Shown in pieces: positions 54,029 to 63,600 of a stretch of 64,000 nt of DNA. A program made the position numbers and the translations under genes. Position 1 is the first letter of the stretch, and the number at the start of each line of letters is the position of its first letter. The notes under the pieces were generated by a model. That model was not told the DNA's origin. It worked only from the letters and a program-made list of their open reading frames with translations, and searched no databases. The stretch is from Litchfieldella qijiaojingensis. Lineage in GTDB: Bacteria; Pseudomonadota; Gammaproteobacteria; Pseudomonadales; Halomonadaceae. The stretch is taken from the NCBI RefSeq assembly GCF_014651875.1, contig NZ_BMXS01000002.1, positions 311,836-375,835 of the forward strand. Reading direction: 5' to 3'.

Positions 54029-54340
54029 TCAGGGCATGGGCGCCGCCGGCGCCTGCCTGGCCTGTCCCGAGCCGGCGGGAGCGCGATAGGCTTCCATGGC
54101 TGCGGCTGGCTTGTCGCCGCGCATCGTGTCGATCTCTTCTTCCGGCGCATAGGTCTGCAGCTCGATCATGCGCCGCACGCTGTCGCCATACTGTGGCAGA
54201 TCGGCGCCAGGCTTGGCCGCGCAGCCGCTAAGCAGCAGGCCAGCGAGAACGAGCGCCGCCGGTTTCCAGAGGCTGCAGCCAGGGCCACGAGTGACACTTG
54301 ATGGGCACCGACCGGCCAGGAAAAATGATGAAGGCATCAT
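54029..54340 (-). CDS. Small lipoprotein in the tad locus
   Basis: 103 residues from ATG at 54340 (GGGAG about 8 bp upstream). Lipobox LLLSGC with the lipidated Cys at about residue 40, then a short mature domain with an acidic stretch and a Pro/Ala-rich tail. Family not recognised; it may be a small Tad lipoprotein that helps the secretin. It begins 25 bp after the rcpA stop and ends 90 bp before tadZ. Confidence 0.7.
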   Translation of the reverse strand: MMPSSFFLAGRCPSSVTRGPGCSLWKPAALVLAGLLLSGCAAKPGADLPQYGDSVRRMIELQTYAPEEEIDTMRGDKPAAAMEAYRAPAGSGQARQAPAAPMP

Positions 54341-54365
54341 GAGGCTGTCTCCCGCGCTGTGTGGA

Positions 54366-55934
54366 TCAGAGGTCATGGCCGAAGCGCCCTTCGGTACCGC
54401 CGTCGTCACGGCTGGACATCAGCTCCATGTCGAGACTGCTGGCCCGGCGCGGCGGTGGCTGGTCCTCGGGTCCACGGGCATGGAAACGTCCCAGCAAGTA
54501 GAACTCGATATCGCTCGGCGCCACGAAGGAACCAGTCGGCAGTCGCACCTGTTGGGTATCGAACGAACGTGCCAGGCGCGGGGTGACGAAGATCACCAGT
54601 TCGGTCTGCTCCTTGATGAACTCCTGGCTGCGGAACAGCACGCCGAGTACCGGCAGGTCGCCGAGCCCAGGAAACTTGGAGACGTTCTCGCGCAGGTTCT
54701 CGTTGAGCATGCCGGCGATGGCGATGGTCTGCCCGGTGTTGAGTTCCACTGTGGAGCTGGCGCTGCGCTTGACCAGCGCGGGTACGAAGAACTGTTCGCT
54801 TGCCTGGTCGCCAGCCCCGACACGTATGCTGTTGGCGGGCACCAGGTCCGAGACCGAGACATCGACCTTGAGATTGATGGTGCCGGAATCCAGCACCACC
54901 GGCACGAAACGCAGGCCGACGCCGAACTCCTTGAACTCGATGGTCACCTGGCCATCACCCTGGGGCACGGGAATCGGGAATTCGCCACCGGCCAGGAACT
55001 GGGCCTGCTGGCCGGTAAGGGTGGTCAGATTGGGCTCGGCGAGGATCTTGGCCACCCCTTCGCGATTGGCGGCGTCGAGCACCAGGTTGAGCAGGTAGTC
55101 GCTGCGCTGGTAGCTGGCGAAGATACCGGTGTCCTCGATCGACGGCGTGTTGGGAGCGAATTCGTCGATCACCGGCCCAATGGGGGTACGTGTAAAATCG
55201 TTGAATACCGGAACCCGACCCGTCGAGCCTCCCCCGGTGTCAAACTCGGCATCGGGGAAGGTCGCCCCACCGGTCACACCACCGATCCGCAAGGAAGAAC
55301 CGACGTTGAAGACATTGAAGTTGGCTTGCAGGCGCTTGACCAGCGAGCGCGAGACCTCCGCCACCTTGACGTCGAGCATCACCTGCTGGGCACCACCGAC
55401 CTGCATCAGATTGAGCACCGTCTCGCCGCCGTCCTCGCTGGATGTGGCGAAGCGGTTGGCCAACCGCAGGGCGGTGTCCATGCGTTCGGCACTCGACACC
55501 TCGCCGCTGAGCACGATGCTATCCTGGGCCGAACGTACCTGGACGTTCTCGCCGGGCAGCATGGCGTGCAGGTGGCTCTTCAGCGATTCCAGGTCATGGG
55601 TCACGGCGACATTGAGCATCCCCTGGACCTGCTCGGACTCGTCCCACAGCACCACGTTGGTGGTGCCCAGGGTCTTGCCCAGCACATAGATTTGCCGCGA
55701 GCGCACCACCACGATATCGGCAATATCGGGGTTGCCCACCGAGAGGATCTTCACCGAGCGCGGAAACTCCAGCACCTGCGACTTGTTGACCGGCACCGCC
55801 ACCGACACCGCTCGCCCCTCGTAGGGCATGGCGACACGTCGCTCCTGGGCCTCGGCCAGCGTCGCCCAACACGCTGCCAGCAGCACCACCAGGGTTATCG
55901 CCAGCCATTTTCCGATTGCTGCTTGCCTGTTCAT
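54366..55934 (-). CDS. rcpA: RcpA (CpaC) Flp pilus secretin
   Basis: 522-residue outer-membrane secretin. Signal peptide ends near AEAQE (residue 30). The pilus-specific N-domain starts VSVAVNKSQVLEFPRS-like, a BON-type segment follows, and the secretin core carries the conserved VPVLGxL-type end (LPVLGVLFRSQEF) and the ELVIFVTP strand. It forms the outer-membrane channel. Between rcpC and the small lipoprotein. Confidence 0.93.
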   Translation of the reverse strand: MNRQAAIGKWLAITLVVLLAACWATLAEAQERRVAMPYEGRAVSVAVPVNKSQVLEFPRSVKILSVGNPDIADIVVVRSRQIYVLGKTLGTTNVVLWDESEQVQGMLNVAVTHDLESLKSHLHAMLPGENVQVRSAQDSIVLSGEVSSAERMDTALRLANRFATSSEDGGETVLNLMQVGGAQQVMLDVKVAEVSRSLVKRLQANFNVFNVGSSLRIGGVTGGATFPDAEFDTGGGSTGRVPVFNDFTRTPIGPVIDEFAPNTPSIEDTGIFASYQRSDYLLNLVLDAANREGVAKILAEPNLTTLTGQQAQFLAGGEFPIPVPQGDGQVTIEFKEFGVGLRFVPVVLDSGTINLKVDVSVSDLVPANSIRVGAGDQASEQFFVPALVKRSASSTVELNTGQTIAIAGMLNENLRENVSKFPGLGDLPVLGVLFRSQEFIKEQTELVIFVTPRLARSFDTQQVRLPTGSFVAPSDIEFYLLGRFHARGPEDQPPPRRASSLDMELMSSRDDGGTEGRFGHDL

Positions 55935-55988
55935 CGTGTTTCCCCTGCTGACTCATCGCTTATGGTTATCGCCATCGGCCTGGACAAC

Positions 55989-56810
55989 TCAGTTACGCAC
56001 AGTGACCGAGCTCTGCTGGGTACCACGAATCACGTGCACCTGTCGCAGTGCCGGGGCCCGGGCCTGGGGTGACGGTGCCGGCTTGGGTGGTTCGGGTTCG
56101 GCCACGCCGAGGTTGGAGCGCTGGGCGGTCATGAAATCACCCGTTTCCTCTTCCGTGTCGAGCGGGTTGCGCAGGGTGAGCTGCACCTTGCCCTCCTGGG
56201 TCGCCTCGACCAGTTTCTCCGCCTGGCGCGGGTCGACCTCGACCGTCACCGCGCGCACGATCACCGGCCCATCACGTTCCTGGGAGGCGATCTGGTCCAC
56301 CGCCAGCACCTTGATGTTGCGCAGGATGGTTTCCGAAGCGACATTGCGGTTGTCGCCATTGCGCTTGGCCGAGACCACGTCCACCCTGTTGCCCGGCAGC
56401 AGGAAGCCGGCCACCCCGACCACGTCGTCTACGCGCACGCTCATCGCCCGCTTGCCGTGCTCGAGCACCGCGGCCAAGGCGCTTCCGCCCAAGTGCTCGG
56501 CGACCCGCCCCTCGAGAACGATCTCGCCGGGGTAGATCACCTGGTTGCTGACCCGCCCGGCCACGCTCTCGATGTCCGAGAAGCTGCCCGCGGGAACGGC
56601 ATTCGGTGGCAGTTCCAGCATGCGCAGGTCCGACGCCTGCACCGTTTCCCCAAAGGGGATCTGCAGCGCGGCCACCACGACTTTCGCCATGTTGCTCTCG
56701 TCATCGCCCTCGCCGTTCTGCTCCTGCATCCAGGTCTTGGCCAGCATGGCCGCCCCCGTGGCCATCATCAGCGAGACGCCCAACATCAGCACGATGCCTT
56801 TCTTGTTCAT
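55989..56810 (-). CDS. rcpC: RcpC (CpaB) Flp pilus assembly protein
   Basis: 273-residue inner-membrane-anchored periplasmic protein. One N-terminal helix (MLGVSLMMATGAAMLAK), then an SAF/beta-clip domain (about 50-110, QIPFGETVQASDLRM) typical of CpaB. The C-terminus is Pro-rich and basic. The ATG at 56810 overlaps the stop of the AAA ATPase gene (ATGA). Confidence 0.9.
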   Translation of the reverse strand: MNKKGIVLMLGVSLMMATGAAMLAKTWMQEQNGEGDDESNMAKVVVAALQIPFGETVQASDLRMLELPPNAVPAGSFSDIESVAGRVSNQVIYPGEIVLEGRVAEHLGGSALAAVLEHGKRAMSVRVDDVVGVAGFLLPGNRVDVVSAKRNGDNRNVASETILRNIKVLAVDQIASQERDGPVIVRAVTVEVDPRQAEKLVEATQEGKVQLTLRNPLDTEEETGDFMTAQRSNLGVAEPEPPKPAPSPQARAPALRQVHVIRGTQQSSVTVRN

Positions 56811-58144
56811 GATGCTTCCCTCCCGGGGTCACCGAGTTCTCCGAAGTAGTTCTGCCAGGCCCACTCCAGGGCATCCCGCGACAGCCCGCCCTCCATCTGC
56901 CCCTGATAGCGCAGATAGTCCATGGCCAGGCCGATCAGGTCGCGAGGGTGGCAAGGCAGCAGCGGCACGTCGAACACGGCATGCCATTCGTCGATCATGA
57001 GATTTGCCAGCACTTCGTCGAAGGCCAGCCCATGCTTGTCGCACTCCTGCTGCCAGATAGTGAGGTAGTCGTAACGCGACAGCGGTTCGAAGCGGATCTT
57101 GTAGCCGATACGCCGCAGGAAGGCCGGGTCGGCCAACGACAGCGGCTCGAGATTGGTGGAGAACACCAGCGCCACGTCGAAAGGCACGCGGAAGTGCTGG
57201 CCGTTGCTCAATGTCAGGTAGTCGTGACGCTCTTCCATCGGCACGATCCAGCGGTTGAACAGCTCCATGGGTTCCATGCGCTGGCGGCCCAGGTCGTCGA
57301 TCACCAGCATGCCGTTGTTGGCGCGAAGCTGGAGCGGAGCATGATGGATATGCGTGGCGGCGTCGTACTGCACCTCGAGCATGCCCAGGGTCAATTCGCC
57401 GCCGGTGACCACGCAAGGCCGCCGGCAGCGCACGTAACGCGGGTCGTGGCCATTCTCGAGATACAGACGCGCCAGTGGCGAGTCGTCTTCGCCCTCGATC
57501 GCCTCATGCACGGCAGGGTCGAAACAGCGCAGCGCCTTGCCAGCGACCAGGATGGCGTACGGCACCAGCACCTCGCCAGGCAACAGCCGCGACAGTCGCC
57601 GCGAGATGAAACTCTTGCCGGTACCGGGGTCTCCATAAAGGAACATGGCGCGCCCGGAATGCAACGCCGGGCCCAGTTGGTCAAGCAGGCCGACAGTGAT
57701 CACCGTATCGGCGAAGGCCTCATGCACCCGTTCACGGTCGGCCCCCACCGCGCTCATCGCCTGGGCCTGGGCCTGCCGGGTGTAGTCGTCCAACGTGACC
57801 GGCGCCACCCCCGCATAGCCGTCACGTCCCAGCGCCTCCAGTGCCCCGGCGCGACCGCGATCGGTCAACCCGAAGCGCAGCGCACCGCGTTCGCCAGCCC
57901 CGCGCACTTCCGCGCGCCCCTCATCGCGCAGGAAGTTGCACACCTCCTCGACCACCGATCCTGCCAAGGCACTGCCCCGGCTCAACTGATGCAGATCGAG
58001 CACGCCATGTTCGTAAAGCTGCTTGGAGAGCAGGTCCGCCAGATAGAGCAGATCGAGCCCGGTCTCCGCCACCGTACTCGGCCGCGACACCCTGCCGCTC
58101 CCCGACTCCAGCGACGTATCCTGCTTGATGAGACTCAATGTCAT
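56807..58144 (-). CDS. AAA ATPase in the tad locus (MoxR/ClpX-like)
   Basis: 445 residues. The first ~130 may be a winged-helix-like adaptor. A AAA ATPase domain follows: Walker A YGDPGTGKSF near residue 171, Walker B MLVIDDLGRQ, then a conserved NLEPL segment and an arginine-rich sensor area. It is not TadA. Its place between the prepilin peptidase and rcpC, with a 4-bp overlap to rcpC, suggests a role in pilus assembly or control. Not part of the classic tad set. Confidence 0.85.
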   Translation of the reverse strand: MTLSLIKQDTSLESGSGRVSRPSTVAETGLDLLYLADLLSKQLYEHGVLDLHQLSRGSALAGSVVEEVCNFLRDEGRAEVRGAGERGALRFGLTDRGRAGALEALGRDGYAGVAPVTLDDYTRQAQAQAMSAVGADRERVHEAFADTVITVGLLDQLGPALHSGRAMFLYGDPGTGKSFISRRLSRLLPGEVLVPYAILVAGKALRCFDPAVHEAIEGEDDSPLARLYLENGHDPRYVRCRRPCVVTGGELTLGMLEVQYDAATHIHHAPLQLRANNGMLVIDDLGRQRMEPMELFNRWIVPMEERHDYLTLSNGQHFRVPFDVALVFSTNLEPLSLADPAFLRRIGYKIRFEPLSRYDYLTIWQQECDKHGLAFDEVLANLMIDEWHAVFDVPLLPCHPRDLIGLAMDYLRYQGQMEGGLSRDALEWAWQNYFGELGDPGREAS

Positions 58145-58182
58145 GACAAGGCTCCTTCTGCCCAGGTTTCCCCACTCGCGTT

Positions 58183-58250
58183 TTCTTATCTTTAACTTCT
58201 TATCTCTAACTTCTTATTTCTTCCCTCTTCCCTCTTCCCTCTTCCCTCTT
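58183..58250. repeat. Heptanucleotide tandem repeat array B
   Basis: Heptads ttcttat-ctttaac-ttcttat-ctctaac-ttcttat-ttcttcc, then three ctcttcc and a partial. 68 bp of almost pure pyrimidine in the gap between the prepilin peptidase and the AAA ATPase. The same alternating-heptad plan is seen at 25155-25194. Confidence 0.75.
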
Positions 58251-58251
58251 A

Positions 58252-58803
58252 TTACAGCGTCCCCTGCCATAGCTGCCATGCAAGAAATCCCGTGGTCCCC
58301 AGCGCGATCGACACCGCAAAGGGAAACTTCCTTCCCATTACTTCACCCTCAGCCGGCGCCGCATAGATCGGCCTTCCCGTGGTGACCAGGGTCTTGACCA
58401 TCAACCCATACCTGGCCCATGGTGAGATAGAATTCCTTGAAAACAGAGCGCTGGCGGCAAAACCGAGGGCTATCACGCCACCGACAAAAATGCTGGCCAA
58501 TGCGGCGAGAAGGACATGATAGGGGCCAAGAAAAGTGCCCACTGCCGCCATCAATTTGACATCGCCTGCGCCGGTCATACCCAGCAGATAGCCGGGCAGC
58601 AGAATGCCAAGCCCTACCGCCAGGCCGGAAATGGTGGCCAGGAAACCGCCGGATCCCGCCAGCATCCATTGCAGCAGTATTCCTGTTGCGGCCCCGGCCA
58701 TGACAAGCACATTGGGGATACGCCGTTGACGCAGATCCCAAGTCGCCGCGCTCCAGATCAGCAGCAAGACCAGACCGGAAATCAGATGCAGTTCATGGCG
58801 CAT
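58252..58803 (-). CDS. tadV: Prepilin peptidase TadV (CpaA), A24 family
   Basis: 183-residue membrane aspartyl protease that cuts and methylates prepilins. Catalytic aspartates are D23 (TWDLRQRRIPN) and D81 (GMTGAGDVKLM), the GxGD motif. About six membrane helices. It lies between the pilin gene and the AAA ATPase, 89 bp after the pilin stop. Confidence 0.93.
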   Translation of the reverse strand: MRHELHLISGLVLLLIWSAATWDLRQRRIPNVLVMAGAATGILLQWMLAGSGGFLATISGLAVGLGILLPGYLLGMTGAGDVKLMAAVGTFLGPYHVLLAALASIFVGGVIALGFAASALFSRNSISPWARYGLMVKTLVTTGRPIYAAPAEGEVMGRKFPFAVSIALGTTGFLAWQLWQGTL

Positions 58804-58891
58804 GGATTTCCCCTTGTTCTTAATACTTGGAGGAGAAAGAGACGCCGATTTCCCTATCAGCGACTCTTCAAGGGCTTTTCTTAACTAGCTA

Positions 58892-59092
58892 CTACGGGGT
58901 CGCAGTGGATCCCCCACCTGTAACCAGCGCGTCATTCACGCCTCCTAGGAGTTCCGCGACGTTGTCTCCAATCGCCACAAAGATCGCCGCCCCGACAGCC
59001 ACGATCAGCCCACCGACCAGCGCCCATTCGACGACCTCGGTGCCCTCTTCCTCGCGCAGGAAGCGCTCGATACCCTTCATCAGCTTGTTCAT
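58892..59092 (-). CDS. flp: Flp pilin
   Basis: 66-residue major pilin. The start is placed at 59092 (MNKLMKG), because GGAG lies nine bases upstream; the ATG at 59107 has none. A basic leader ends at Gly17; mature TEVVEWALVGGLIV begins at 18, with Glu at +5 and Trp at +6 (normally Tyr), then a hydrophobic helix. First gene of the tad locus, transcribed toward the peptidase. Confidence 0.93.
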   Translation of the reverse strand: MNKLMKGIERFLREEEGTEVVEWALVGGLIVAVGAAIFVAIGDNVAELLGGVNDALVTGGGSTATP

Positions 59093-59531
59093 GTTGTGAT
59101 TCTCCATTGCGTCTTGAGTTGGTTAACCACTGCTTTCCAGAGCCGGCCGGGACCGGCCGGAGCCGACACACCCGGGAATCAGCTCCCGAAGTCAGCATCG
59201 TAGTTACAATCCAGTTACGCTGTAACGATCTTGCAGGGCTATAGGATTATCTTGCGCTGGGTCGGATGACTGATGCTTGCATAGGAAGGCTGAGGGAGTT
59301 TTCAGACACGGGAATGACAAGCTGATCAACGGGTTGGACACTGGCACCCTACCGCAATGCAGCAAAGACTTTTTTCATCTGTACAACTCTCGTAAAGCCA
59401 TGGGAATTTTCCGATTTTTGTCACATTGTCAGCCATGCCCAGCCGTTAGCCTGATAATGTGGCCTTATGGACCTGGGACTGATCCGCTCTTCGTTTCATC
59501 GCCAACGTTTCATCGCCGACATCGAGACATC
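59093..59531. other. Divergent regulatory gap between flp and the RND operon
   Basis: No gene is supported. It holds the flp leader, a direct repeat AGTTAC-ATCC-style pair at 59202-59217 with a TGTAAC just after, and AT-rich stretches around 59400-59470 that may hold the efflux promoter (for example GATAAT near 59454). A clear promoter was not resolved. Confidence 0.5.
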
Positions 59532-60680
59532 ATGATTCACACATCGTCCTTTTCGTGCTGCTGGCGGCGCGTCTGCTGGCCGCTATTCAGCGCTGTCCTG
59601 CTGGTGTGCGCGGGGCTGATGGCACCCAGCGTCCAGGCCCAGGAGCGTACCCCGGTGATCGCCACCCGCGCCGCGCTCAGCCAGTGGTCGGATCCGCTCG
59701 AGGCGCTGGGCACGCTGCGCGCCGACGAGAGCGTGACGCTTTCCGCGACCATGACCGAGATCGTCACCGAGCTGAACTTCCACGATGGCGAGGCGGTCGA
59801 GGCCGGGCAGTTGCTGGTGCGCCTTGAGGACGCCGAGGAGCAAGCGCAGTTACGCGCCGTCCAGGCGCTGCGCGACGAGCGCCGCAATGCACTGTCGCGG
59901 GCCACCCAGTTGCAACAGCGCAACCTGGGTTCGCGAGCTGACGTCGAGGACAGCCAGGCCCAACTGCGCCAGGTCGAGGCCGAGATCGACGAGATCGAGG
60001 CACGGCTGGCCGACTATCGTCTGCGCGCACCCTTCGACGGCATTATCGGGTTTCGCAATATCAGCACCGGCAGCCTGGTCACCCCGGGCATGGAACTGCT
60101 GACGCTGGACAAGCTGGATGTGGTCAAGCTCGACTTCCGGGTGCCCGAGGTGCATCTCGCCGCGCTGGAGCCGGGCCTGCGCTTGACCGCCCGCACCGCT
60201 GCCTATCCCGACGAGACCTTCAGTGGAGAGATCGCCAGCATCGGTACCCGCGTCGACCCCGTCGACCGCAGCGTGGCGGTACGCGCCATTCTGCCCAACG
60301 ACGACCTGCGCCTGCGCCTGCGCCCCGGCATGCTGATGGAGGTAGTGCTGCAACGCCGCCCACGCGAGGCTCTGGTGGTGCCCGAATCGGTGCTGGTGCC
60401 CAGCGGCGAGCGCCACTATCTGTTCGTGATCGACGAAAGCGACGACAACCGCCTGGAACGGCGCCGGGTCGAAGTCGGCGAACGCCGTGTCGGCGAGGTC
60501 GAGATTCTCGCCGGGCTGGAAGCCGGCGAACTGGTGGTCCACCATGGCGTGCAGCGCGCCCGCGACGGCGAGCATGTGGCCCTGCTGGGCATCGCCGACG
60601 ACGAAACGGCGGTGCGCGACATCCTGCGTCGAGAGCGCCAGCAAGCCTCCCCCGATGTCCCGGCCCAGGGTGACGCCTGA
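59532..60680 (+). CDS. RND efflux periplasmic adaptor (membrane fusion protein)
   Basis: 382 residues: a signal peptide (ends ...SVQAQE near residue 38), a lipoyl-like barrel, an alpha-helical hairpin (about 95-155) and the beta-barrel domain with DFRVPEVHL. It links the inner-membrane pump to an outer-membrane channel. The start at 59532 (MIHTSS) fits the signal peptide; longer frames to 59277 do not. Its stop overlaps the pump gene start. No outer-membrane factor is in the window. Confidence 0.9.
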   Translation: MIHTSSFSCCWRRVCWPLFSAVLLVCAGLMAPSVQAQERTPVIATRAALSQWSDPLEALGTLRADESVTLSATMTEIVTELNFHDGEAVEAGQLLVRLEDAEEQAQLRAVQALRDERRNALSRATQLQQRNLGSRADVEDSQAQLRQVEAEIDEIEARLADYRLRAPFDGIIGFRNISTGSLVTPGMELLTLDKLDVVKLDFRVPEVHLAALEPGLRLTARTAAYPDETFSGEIASIGTRVDPVDRSVAVRAILPNDDLRLRLRPGMLMEVVLQRRPREALVVPESVLVPSGERHYLFVIDESDDNRLERRRVEVGERRVGEVEILAGLEAGELVVHHGVQRARDGEHVALLGIADDETAVRDILRRERQQASPDVPAQGDA

Positions 60681-63600
60681 TGCGCCTTTCCGATATCTCC
60701 GTTCAACGCCCGGTATTGGCTACGGTGATCGCGGCGCTGATCGTCGCCTTCGGCTTGCTGGCGCTCCAGCGGCTGCCGTTGCAGGAATACCCTTCCATCG
60801 ACCCGCCGATCGTCAGCATCGACACCCGCTACCCCGGCGCCTCGGCCAGCGTGGTGGAAACCCGCATCACCCAGGTGCTCGAGGATCGTATTGCCGGAAT
60901 CGAGGGCATCGAGCTGATCACCTCGTCGAGCGAGGACGGCCGCTCGCGCATCGACGTCGAGTTCAGCCTGGCGATGGACATCGATGCCGCTGCCAACGAT
61001 ATTCGCGATCGCATCTCGGGCGCCCGGCGCAACCTCCCCGACGAGGCTGACCCGCCGGAGGTGCAGAAGGCCGACAGCAGCGAGGACGTGGTGTTGTGGC
61101 TGAGCCTGTCGGGCGAGGACTACACGATCGCCGAGCTTACCGACTACGCCAACCGCCACCTGGTCGACCGCTTTTCCGTACAGCCTGGCGTGGCCCGGGT
61201 ACGGGTCGGCGGCGGCAGCGAGTACGCCATGCGTATTTGGCTGGATCGCAACGCCCTGGCGGCGCGGGGCCTGACGGTTGGCGATGTCGAGGACGCCCTG
61301 CGCGCCGAAAACGTCGAATTGCCCGGCGGTTCCCTGGAATCGCGTGAGCGCCAGTTCATCGTGCGCCTGCCCAGAGGCTTCGCCACTCCCGAGGACTTCC
61401 GCAGCCTGGCGTTGAGCCGGGGCGAGGACAGCTATCTGGTGCGCCTGGGCGACGTGGCGCGGGTCGAGATCGGTACGGTGGAGGATCGTACGCTGTTTCG
61501 CGCCAACGGCGTGCCAATGGTCGGGCTGGGCATGATGAAGCAGTCCACCGCCAACGTACTGGAACTCTCGCAAGGCGTGATCGCCGAGATGGAGCGCTTG
61601 CAGGCCACCCTGCCCGAGGGCATGGAGCTGCGCATGAACTTCGATGCCTCGGTGTTCGTTTCCGGGGCCATCCAGCAGGTGGTGATCACCTTGTTCATCG
61701 CCATGGGCCTGGTGGTGCTGGTGATCTTCATGTTCCTGGGCAACTTCCGCACCACGCTGGTGCCGGCGGTTACCGTGCCCATCGCCCTGGTCGGCGCCTT
61801 CATCGCCCTGGCGGCGCTGGGCTTCTCGATCAATCTGCTGACCCTGCTGGCGCTGGTGCTGGCGATCGGCCTGATCGTCGACGATGCCATCGTAGTGCTC
61901 GAGAACATCAACCGGCGCATGCATGAATATGGCGAGCCCCCGCTGGTTGCCGCCTTCCGTGGTACCCGCCAGATCGCTTTCGCGGTGATCGCCACCACGT
62001 TGGTGCTGATCGCGGTGTTCGTGCCGCTGAGTTTCCTGCAAGGCGATATCGGGCGACTGTTCTCGGAATTCGCCCTGACACTCGCTGCGGCAGTGGCGAT
62101 CTCCAGTGTGCTGGCGCTGAGCCTGACGCCGATGATGGCCTCGAAGATCCTCGACCCCGCCATGCATGAGGGGTGGCTGGCGCGTGCCGTGCAGTGGCTG
62201 CTGGAACTCTCGCAGCGCGTCTACCGGGCGGCTCTGCTGAGAGCGCTGAAACTGCGCCTGGTGGTGCTGGCGGTGTTTCTGGGCCTGGTCGGTGCCACCG
62301 CCTGGCTCGCCGACCGCCTGCCCGACGAGTACACCCCCCAAGAGGATCGCGGCAACTTCTTCATCCTGGTCAACGGCCCGGAAGGCGCCACCTATGACTA
62401 TATCGTCGACTACATGAACGAGATCGAGGCACGCCTGGCGCCGATGGTCGAAGAAGGGGAAATCGAACGTGTGGTGATCCGCGCCCCGCGCGGCTTCGGC
62501 AATATCGAGAATTTCAACAACGGTTTCGCCATCGTCAACCTGGCCGACTGGGGCGACCGACGCTCGGCATGGGAGATCATGGACGAGGTACGCGCCAAGC
62601 TGAACGGCCTGCCGGGGATCACCGCCTTTCCGGTAATGCGCCAGGGCTTCGGCCAGCGGGTGCAGAAGCCGGTGCAGTTCGTGCTGGGCGGCGGCACCTA
62701 CGAGGAGTTGGCAGCGTGGCGTGACCGGCTGCTCGACCATATCCGCGATGACAATCCACACCTGACCGGGCTCGATAGCGACTACCGCGAGACGCAGCCG
62801 CAATTGCGGGTGGACATCGACTACCAACGCGCTGCGACGCTGGGCGTTACCGTGACCGAGATCGGACGCACCCTGGAGACCCTGCTTGGCGGGCGCAACG
62901 TGACCCGTTACGTGGATGACGGCGAGGAGTACGAGGTGATCGTCGAGGGCGAGCGCGACACTCAACGCAGCCCACGTTCGCTGGACAACATCCAGGTGCG
63001 CTCGGCCAGCTCCGACGCGTTGATTCCGCTTTCCAGCCTGATCAGGCTGACCGACTTCGCCGGCCCCAGTACCTTGAACCGCTTCAACCGGGTGCGCGCG
63101 ATCACCATTGAAGCCAACCTGGCCGACGGTTACCCGCTCGGCGAAGCGCTCGACTACCTCGAGCGAACCACCAGCGAGCTGCTGCCGCCCGAAGCCCAGA
63201 CCGACGTCGCCGGCGCTTCTCGCGATTACCAGGAGGCCAGCGGCGCCACCACCTTCCTGTTGGTGCTCGGGGCCCTGGTGGTTTTCCTGGTGCTGGCGGC
63301 CCAGTTCGAGAGCTTCGTGCACCCCCTGGTGATCATGCTCACCGTGCCCCTGGCGATGAGCGGGGCGTTGCTGGGGCTATACGTCACCGGCCAGTCGCTG
63401 AACATCTACAGCCAGGTGGGGCTGGTGATGCTGGTCGGTCTGGCGGCCAAGAACGGCATCCTAATCGTCGAGTTCGCCAACCAGTTGCGCGACCAGGGAA
63501 TGGCCTTCCATGATGCCCTGGTGGACGCCTCGGTGACCCGCCTGCGGCCGATCCTGATGACCGCCGTGACCACCATGGCCGGTTCGATTCCGCTGATCGT

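Noticed and set aside
59202..59217. AGTTAC direct repeats upstream of flp, similar to AGTTAC...AGTTAG near 26043
   Set aside because: The spacings differ (4 versus 6 bp) and the match is short; not enough to propose a shared regulator.
60416..63322. 968-residue open frame on the minus strand
   Set aside because: It is antisense to the RND pump and its composition (His, Gln, Arg rich) is the usual shadow of a GC-rich gene.
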